Shown piece after piece: positions 50,033 to 53,471 of a stretch of DNA of 53,471 nt; position 1 is the first letter of the stretch; each line of letters opens with the position of its first letter. Source of the DNA: M3007 sp031398055 (lineage in GTDB: Bacteria > Bacteroidota > Bacteroidia > Chitinophagales > Saprospiraceae); assembly GCA_031398055.1 (NCBI GenBank), contig JANNMS010000173.1, positions 1-53,471 of the forward strand. Reading direction: 5' to 3'. A program made the position numbers and the translations under genes. The notes under the pieces are model-generated. The model ran no database searches. It saw nothing but the letters and a program-made list of their open reading frames with translations, and was not told the origin of the DNA.

Positions 50033-51253
50033 ATGCAAAATAGAAAGATGATTTATCTCGACAACAACGCAACCACGCCTTGCGACCCGCGGGTAGTGGA
50101 TACGATGGTGCCATATTTTTACGAAAAACACGGCAATGCCGCGTCGCGCAGCCACTCTTTTGGCTGGGAAGCGGAGGAAGCGGTGGACTACGCCCGCGAG
50201 CAAATCGCAACTTTGATTGGTGCCGATGAAAAGGAAATCATCTTCACTTCCGGCGCGACGGAGAGCAATAATTTGGCTTTAAAAGGTGTGTATGAAATGT
50301 ATGCCCGGAAAGGAAACCATATAATTACGGTAGAAACAGAGCACAAATGCATCCTCGACACCTGCAAACACCTCGAAAAAATGGGCGCGGAAATCACTTA
50401 TTTGAAAGTAAAAGAAGATGCGCTGGTTGATTTGGCAGAGCTCGAAGCGGCCATCACGCCCAAAACCATTTTGGTTTCGGTGATGTGGGCGAACAACGAG
50501 ACCGGCGTCATTCAACCGATGGAAGAAATTGGGAAAATCTGCGAAAAACACGGCGTTCTTTTTCACTCCGACGCGACGCAGGCCGTCGGCAAAATCCCAA
50601 CGAACGCGCGCGAAACCGGTGTTCATTTGATGTCTTTTTCCGCCCACAAAATGTACGGACCAAAAGGCGTGGGCGCATTATATGTTAGCCGAAAAAATCC
50701 CCGCGTCAAAGTCACTGCCCAAATTGACGGCGGCGGCCACGAACGCGGGATGCGCTCCGGGACTTTGAACGTGCCGGGCATCGTCGGTTTTGGAAAAGCG
50801 GCGGAAATTGCGCGGGACGAAATGTTTTCGGATGCCGCGCGGGTCTCGAAATTACGCGACCACCTCGAAGCCGAATTGACAAAAATGGAAGAGACAAAAA
50901 TCAACGGCACGCCGAAAAGCCGGATGCCGCACGTCACCAATATTTCTTTCAAACACGTCGAAGGCGAAGGTTTGATGATGACTTTTAATCAAAATATCGC
51001 GGTTTCGTCGGGTTCGGCATGCACTTCGGCCTCGCTCGAACCGTCGTACGTTTTGGTGGCGATGGGTCTCGGCGACGATTTGGCGCACTCGTCCATTCGT
51101 TTTTCGCTCGGCAGATTTACGACGCCGGAAGAAGTGGACATGGCAATTGACCTCGTCCGGGACGGCGTAAACCACATGCGTGACCTCAGCCCGATTTGGG
51201 AAATGTACCAAGAAGGCGTGGATTTGACAAAAATTGAATGGTCGGCGCACTAA
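50033..51253 (+). CDS. iscS: cysteine desulfurase IscS
   Basis: A 406-residue PLP enzyme that takes sulfur from cysteine and hands it, as a persulfide, to the Fe-S scaffold. YLDNNATTPCDPRV begins the fold, GATESNN contacts PLP, Lys206 in SAHKMYGPKG binds PLP, and Cys330 in SSGSACTSAS is the persulfide carrier. The N-terminal five residues (MQNRK) may be leader, and MIYLDNN at 50048 is an alternative start. It is followed 90 bp later by iscU and then iscA on the same strand, so the three form the core of an Isc operon. No hscA, hscB, fdx or iscR gene is seen in the window. A TACATTTG box lies at 49983-49990 without a good -33 partner. Confidence 0.97.
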   Translation: MQNRKMIYLDNNATTPCDPRVVDTMVPYFYEKHGNAASRSHSFGWEAEEAVDYAREQIATLIGADEKEIIFTSGATESNNLALKGVYEMYARKGNHIITVETEHKCILDTCKHLEKMGAEITYLKVKEDALVDLAELEAAITPKTILVSVMWANNETGVIQPMEEIGKICEKHGVLFHSDATQAVGKIPTNARETGVHLMSFSAHKMYGPKGVGALYVSRKNPRVKVTAQIDGGGHERGMRSGTLNVPGIVGFGKAAEIARDEMFSDAARVSKLRDHLEAELTKMEETKINGTPKSRMPHVTNISFKHVEGEGLMMTFNQNIAVSSGSACTSASLEPSYVLVAMGLGDDLAHSSIRFSLGRFTTPEEVDMAIDLVRDGVNHMRDLSPIWEMYQEGVDLTKIEWSAH

Positions 51254-51343
51254 AATTTAGAATTAAAAATTAGAAAATAGAAATCCTGCCCCATCAGAAT
51301 CAATTGGAAAACTACTCATCAAGTCAATTAAAATTTCAAGAAA

Positions 51344-51763
51344 ATGGCATATTCAAATAAAGTTCTCGAACATTTCAAGCACCCAAAAAACGTGGGTACT
51401 TTGGATAAATCATCCAAAAACGTCGGCACCGGCCTCGTCGGTGCGCCAGAATGTGGCGACGTGATGCGCCTGCAAATTGAAGTGGACGAAACCACCGGCA
51501 TGATTCGCGACGCGAAATTCAAAACTTTTGGCTGCGGCTCGGCGATTGCTTCGTCGTCCCTCGCGACCGAGTGGCTGAAAGGCAAAAGCCTCGACGATGC
51601 CATGAAAATCGACAACATGGACATCGTCGAAGAACTCGCGCTGCCGCCCGTGAAAATCCACTGTTCGGTTTTGGCAGAAGACGCCATCAAAGCGGCGATT
51701 AAAGATTATCAGCAAAAAAATGGCATCACGGTCGGCGCGGAAGCCGAGGCCGTTTTTGCCTAA
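51344..51763 (+). CDS. iscU: Fe-S cluster scaffold IscU
   Basis: A 139-residue scaffold on which Fe-S clusters are built before transfer to apoproteins. The three cluster cysteines are present: Cys37 in APECGDVM (with Asp39), Cys64 in TFGCGSAIA and Cys107 after His106 in PPVKIHCSVLAEDA. The LPPVK motif that Hsp70-type chaperones recognise is intact. The length is normal. It lies between iscS and iscA, with a phrase repeat just before iscA. Confidence 0.97.
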   Translation: MAYSNKVLEHFKHPKNVGTLDKSSKNVGTGLVGAPECGDVMRLQIEVDETTGMIRDAKFKTFGCGSAIASSSLATEWLKGKSLDDAMKIDNMDIVEELALPPVKIHCSVLAEDAIKAAIKDYQQKNGITVGAEAEAVFA

Positions 51764-51780
51764 ATTTTTTGTAAAATTCA

Positions 51781-51807
51781 TTCCTCATCCCTCAATCCTC
51801 ATCCCTG
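51781..51807. repeat. phrase repeat TCCTCATCCCTCAATCCTCATCCC
   Basis: CCTCATCCCT occurs twice, 14 bp apart, filling the gap between iscU and iscA and ending 3-4 bp before the iscA ATG. Confidence 0.75.
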
Positions 51808-51810
51808 ATT

Positions 51811-52137
51811 ATGATTTTTGTAGATGAAACGGCAAAGAAAAAAATAGAAGAAATCAAACAAACGGAGCACCTCGCCGAGGATTTTTTCGTGCGGGTGAGC
51901 GTGACTTCCGGCGGATGTTCGGGCTTGTCGTACAAATTGGATTTTGACAACGAGTCGAAACCGAACGACCAGATTTTTCAGGACAACGGCGTGAAAGTCG
52001 TCACCGACCTGAAAAGTTTTTTGTACCTTTTTAATACGACTTTGGAATTTTCGGGCGGTTTGGATGGCAAAGGATTTCATTTTAACAATCCAAACGCCAC
52101 GCGGACTTGTGGTTGCGGGGAAAGTTTTGCGGTCTGA
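51811..52137 (+). CDS. iscA: A-type Fe-S carrier IscA/HesB
   Basis: A 108-residue carrier that accepts clusters from IscU and delivers them to target proteins. Three conserved cysteines are visible: one in SGGCSGLSY and two in RTCGCGESF. The protein covers a single HesB domain with normal length. It is the third gene of the isc cluster, followed by a terminator. Confidence 0.96.
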   Translation: MIFVDETAKKKIEEIKQTEHLAEDFFVRVSVTSGGCSGLSYKLDFDNESKPNDQIFQDNGVKVVTDLKSFLYLFNTTLEFSGGLDGKGFHFNNPNATRTCGCGESFAV

Positions 52138-52177
52138 TTGTCGCCGACGTTGATTTTTTTCAGGTGAGACGTCGGAC

Positions 52178-52228
52178 AAAAAAGCATCTCGATTGGTCAT
52201 TTTGACAAATCGGGGTGCTTTTTTTTTT
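52178..52228 (+). terminator. intrinsic terminator of the isc operon
   Basis: AAAAAGCATCTCGATT (52179-52194) pairs with AATCGGGGTGCTTTTT (from 52208), allowing two G-U pairs, and runs into ten T. A second short inverted repeat, CCGACGT/ACGTCGG, lies just upstream (52144-52175). Confidence 0.85.
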
Positions 52229-52237
52229 CGGGAAAAT

Positions 52238-52266
52238 CCAATGTCCAGCGTCCAACGTCCAATGTC
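52238..52266. repeat. phrase repeat of CAATGTC / CAACGTC / CAGCGTC words
   Basis: CCAATGTCCAGCGTCCAACGTCCAATGTC has four near copies of CAACGTC in 29 bp. The frame is open through it into the downstream gene, but its wording marks it as intergenic, which supports the later start at 52298. Confidence 0.7.
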
Positions 52267-52297
52267 TTTTCTGAACTTTGCCGGAAAGATTTTTCAA

Positions 52298-53452
52298 ATG
52301 CAAGACGAGCAAAAATTTTTTGCAGAATTTCCAGAAATCAGCAAGTCGCAGTGGCTGGCGCGGGTCGCCAAAGATTTAAAAAATCGCCAGCCGGAAGATT
52401 TATTTTGGCAAATCAACGAACGCATTTCTGTTGACCCGTTTGGCCATGCCGATGATTTTCCAGAACCCATTTTGCCGCTCGAAAATGTGCCGAACAATTG
52501 GGAAATCAATGAAAAAATAACAACCCGCGACGCTGCCGAAGCCAATCGGCAAGCCCTCGAAGCACTCCATTTTGGCGCGGAATCTTTGACTTTTGATTTT
52601 GAAACGCTGCCGACTGCCACTGATTTTGCCAAAATTTTTGAAAAAATCCACCTCGATTTTATTTCCATCCATTTTTCGGGACGCGCGGTGCGCGAAACGC
52701 CCGGTTATTTTTTGGCTTTGCTGACTGCCGAAGCTGCGAAAAAAAATATTCCTACAAAAAATTTGCGCGGCAGTTTGGCTTTCGACCCAGCTGACGCGCC
52801 GCCCGGCAGCCTGGTTGATTGGCGATATTTGTTGGATTTGATGGATTTTGTGGGTGAAAATTTTCCCCATTTTCAAGTGATTTCGGTGGCTGGAAATTCA
52901 CATTTTCAAAACCTCGAAAATGTGGACAACGAACTGGCCGACCTTTTACAAAAAGGAAATATTTACCTAAAAAAATTGACCGAGCGCGGCGCGAAACCTG
53001 AAAACGTGGCCGCTGCGATGCAATTTTCAATGACCGTCGGCAAAAGTTATTTTTTGGAAATTTCGAAGTTGCGGGCGTTCAAGTTGTTGTGGCTCAATAT
53101 TTTAGAGGGTTGGCAGGTCGCGCCGGTTTTGCCAAAAATCAACGTCGAATTTCTCCGGGCGGCCTATTCCGACGATTTGTACAAAAATATGATTGCCGCC
53201 ACTTCGATGTCGATGTCTGCAGTTTTGGGCGGCGCGAATCGGCTGACGGTTTTGCCGTATGATTTTGAACGGGAAAATTTAGCGAAATATCCGCAAAATT
53301 TCTCGCGCAGGATTGCCCGGAACGTGCAGCATTTATTGAAAATGGAAAGTGGTTTTCACGAAATTTCGGACGCGGCGGCGGGCAGTTTTTGCCTCGAAAA
53401 ATTGACGCGGCAACTCGCGGAATCGGCTTGGAAAATCTTTCAAAAAAAGTGA
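52298..53452 (+). CDS. mutA: methylmalonyl-CoA mutase, small (non-catalytic) subunit
   Basis: A 384-residue protein with the N-terminal part and TIM-barrel of the mutase small subunit. FAEFPEISKSQWLARVAKDL and EDLFWQINERISVDPFGHAD open the protein. ATSMSMSAVLGGANRLTVLPYDF and RRIARNVQHLLKMESG are the usual conserved stretches. The enzyme isomerises methylmalonyl-CoA and succinyl-CoA with cobalamin in the large subunit, for propionate metabolism. It ends after the barrel, so the C-terminal Rossmann-like domain of longer small subunits is missing. The catalytic subunit is expected just beyond the window. The start at 52298 (MQDEQKFF) avoids the phrase repeat upstream. Confidence 0.92.
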   Translation: MQDEQKFFAEFPEISKSQWLARVAKDLKNRQPEDLFWQINERISVDPFGHADDFPEPILPLENVPNNWEINEKITTRDAAEANRQALEALHFGAESLTFDFETLPTATDFAKIFEKIHLDFISIHFSGRAVRETPGYFLALLTAEAAKKNIPTKNLRGSLAFDPADAPPGSLVDWRYLLDLMDFVGENFPHFQVISVAGNSHFQNLENVDNELADLLQKGNIYLKKLTERGAKPENVAAAMQFSMTVGKSYFLEISKLRAFKLLWLNILEGWQVAPVLPKINVEFLRAAYSDDLYKNMIAATSMSMSAVLGGANRLTVLPYDFERENLAKYPQNFSRRIARNVQHLLKMESGFHEISDAAAGSFCLEKLTRQLAESAWKIFQKK

Positions 53453-53471
53453 TGGAACACAGATGACACAG
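53453..53471. repeat. start of a GAACACAGATGACACAG phrase repeat
   Basis: The last bases read GGAACACAGATGACACAG right after the mutA stop. The same GAACAC/ACACAG vocabulary is found at the left end of the window and at 8876-8942. Confidence 0.45.

Noticed and set aside
1..53471. tRNA, rRNA, transposase or prophage genes
   Set aside because: None was recognised on either strand; the only mobile-element-like feature is the palindromic unit at 34271-34517.

Overview
The window is a chromosomal segment of a Bacteroidota, most likely a Saprospiria relative (Lewinella/Haliscomenobacter type). Evidence for this: a complete SprA, the outer-membrane translocon of the type IX secretion system (T9SS); several large secreted proteins with T9SS type A or type B C-terminal signals; a ScfR-like regulator, a glycine-rich RRM protein and a GH92 mannosidase; and promoter-like TAnnTTTG boxes. 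Intergenic spaces are full of hairpins and short phrase-like repeats, and no rRNA, tRNA or CRISPR array was seen.

Layout. 1-8.9 kb is housekeeping and envelope: MFS exporter, MscS channel, M1 peptidase lipoprotein, rhodanese, small membrane protein, GH92 glycosidase. 8.9-12.9 kb (minus strand) holds an EAD11-trypsin-TIR protein, a DEAD-box helicase and a DUF1016 PD-(D/E)XK nuclease. 13-20.8 kb is sprA. 21-37.6 kb is mixed: two T9SS cargo proteins, ScfR-like regulator, RRM protein with a long leader, penicillin acylase, Nudix hydrolase, O-antigen ligase with an in-frame palindromic repeat, beta-CASP metallo-hydrolase, SGNH protein, and a damaged two-gene module carrying a MITE-like nested palindrome. 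37.7-44.9 kb (minus strand) is the most interesting block. 45.2-49.9 kb holds two large secreted proteins, the first with a 10-bp tandem repeat that puts its signal peptide out of frame. 50-52.1 kb is iscS-iscU-iscA, followed by a methylmalonyl-CoA mutase small subunit.

Candidate new system. Four minus-strand genes lie head to tail: an NMN adenylyltransferase-like/Nudix fusion, a SIR2-TIR fusion, an nSTAND1 ATPase with one membrane helix, and a WD40/TPR protein with its own signal peptide. SIR2-TIR and nSTAND1 overlap by ATGA; the other gaps are 31 and 42 bp. A good promoter match sits in the 3' end of the Nudix gene, directly before SIR2-TIR. My reading, which is inference, is a split STAND immune device: a two-propeller WD40 sensor outside the inner membrane, a membrane-spanning STAND switch, and a cytosolic NAD-linked effector, next to an enzyme of NAD/ADP-ribose metabolism. 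The EAD11-trypsin-TIR protein at 9-10.5 kb is a second, separate conflict-type effector.

Limits. All functional calls come from reading motifs by eye; no database search was run. Start codons were chosen from signal peptides, overlaps and family N-termini, so some may be off by a few codons.
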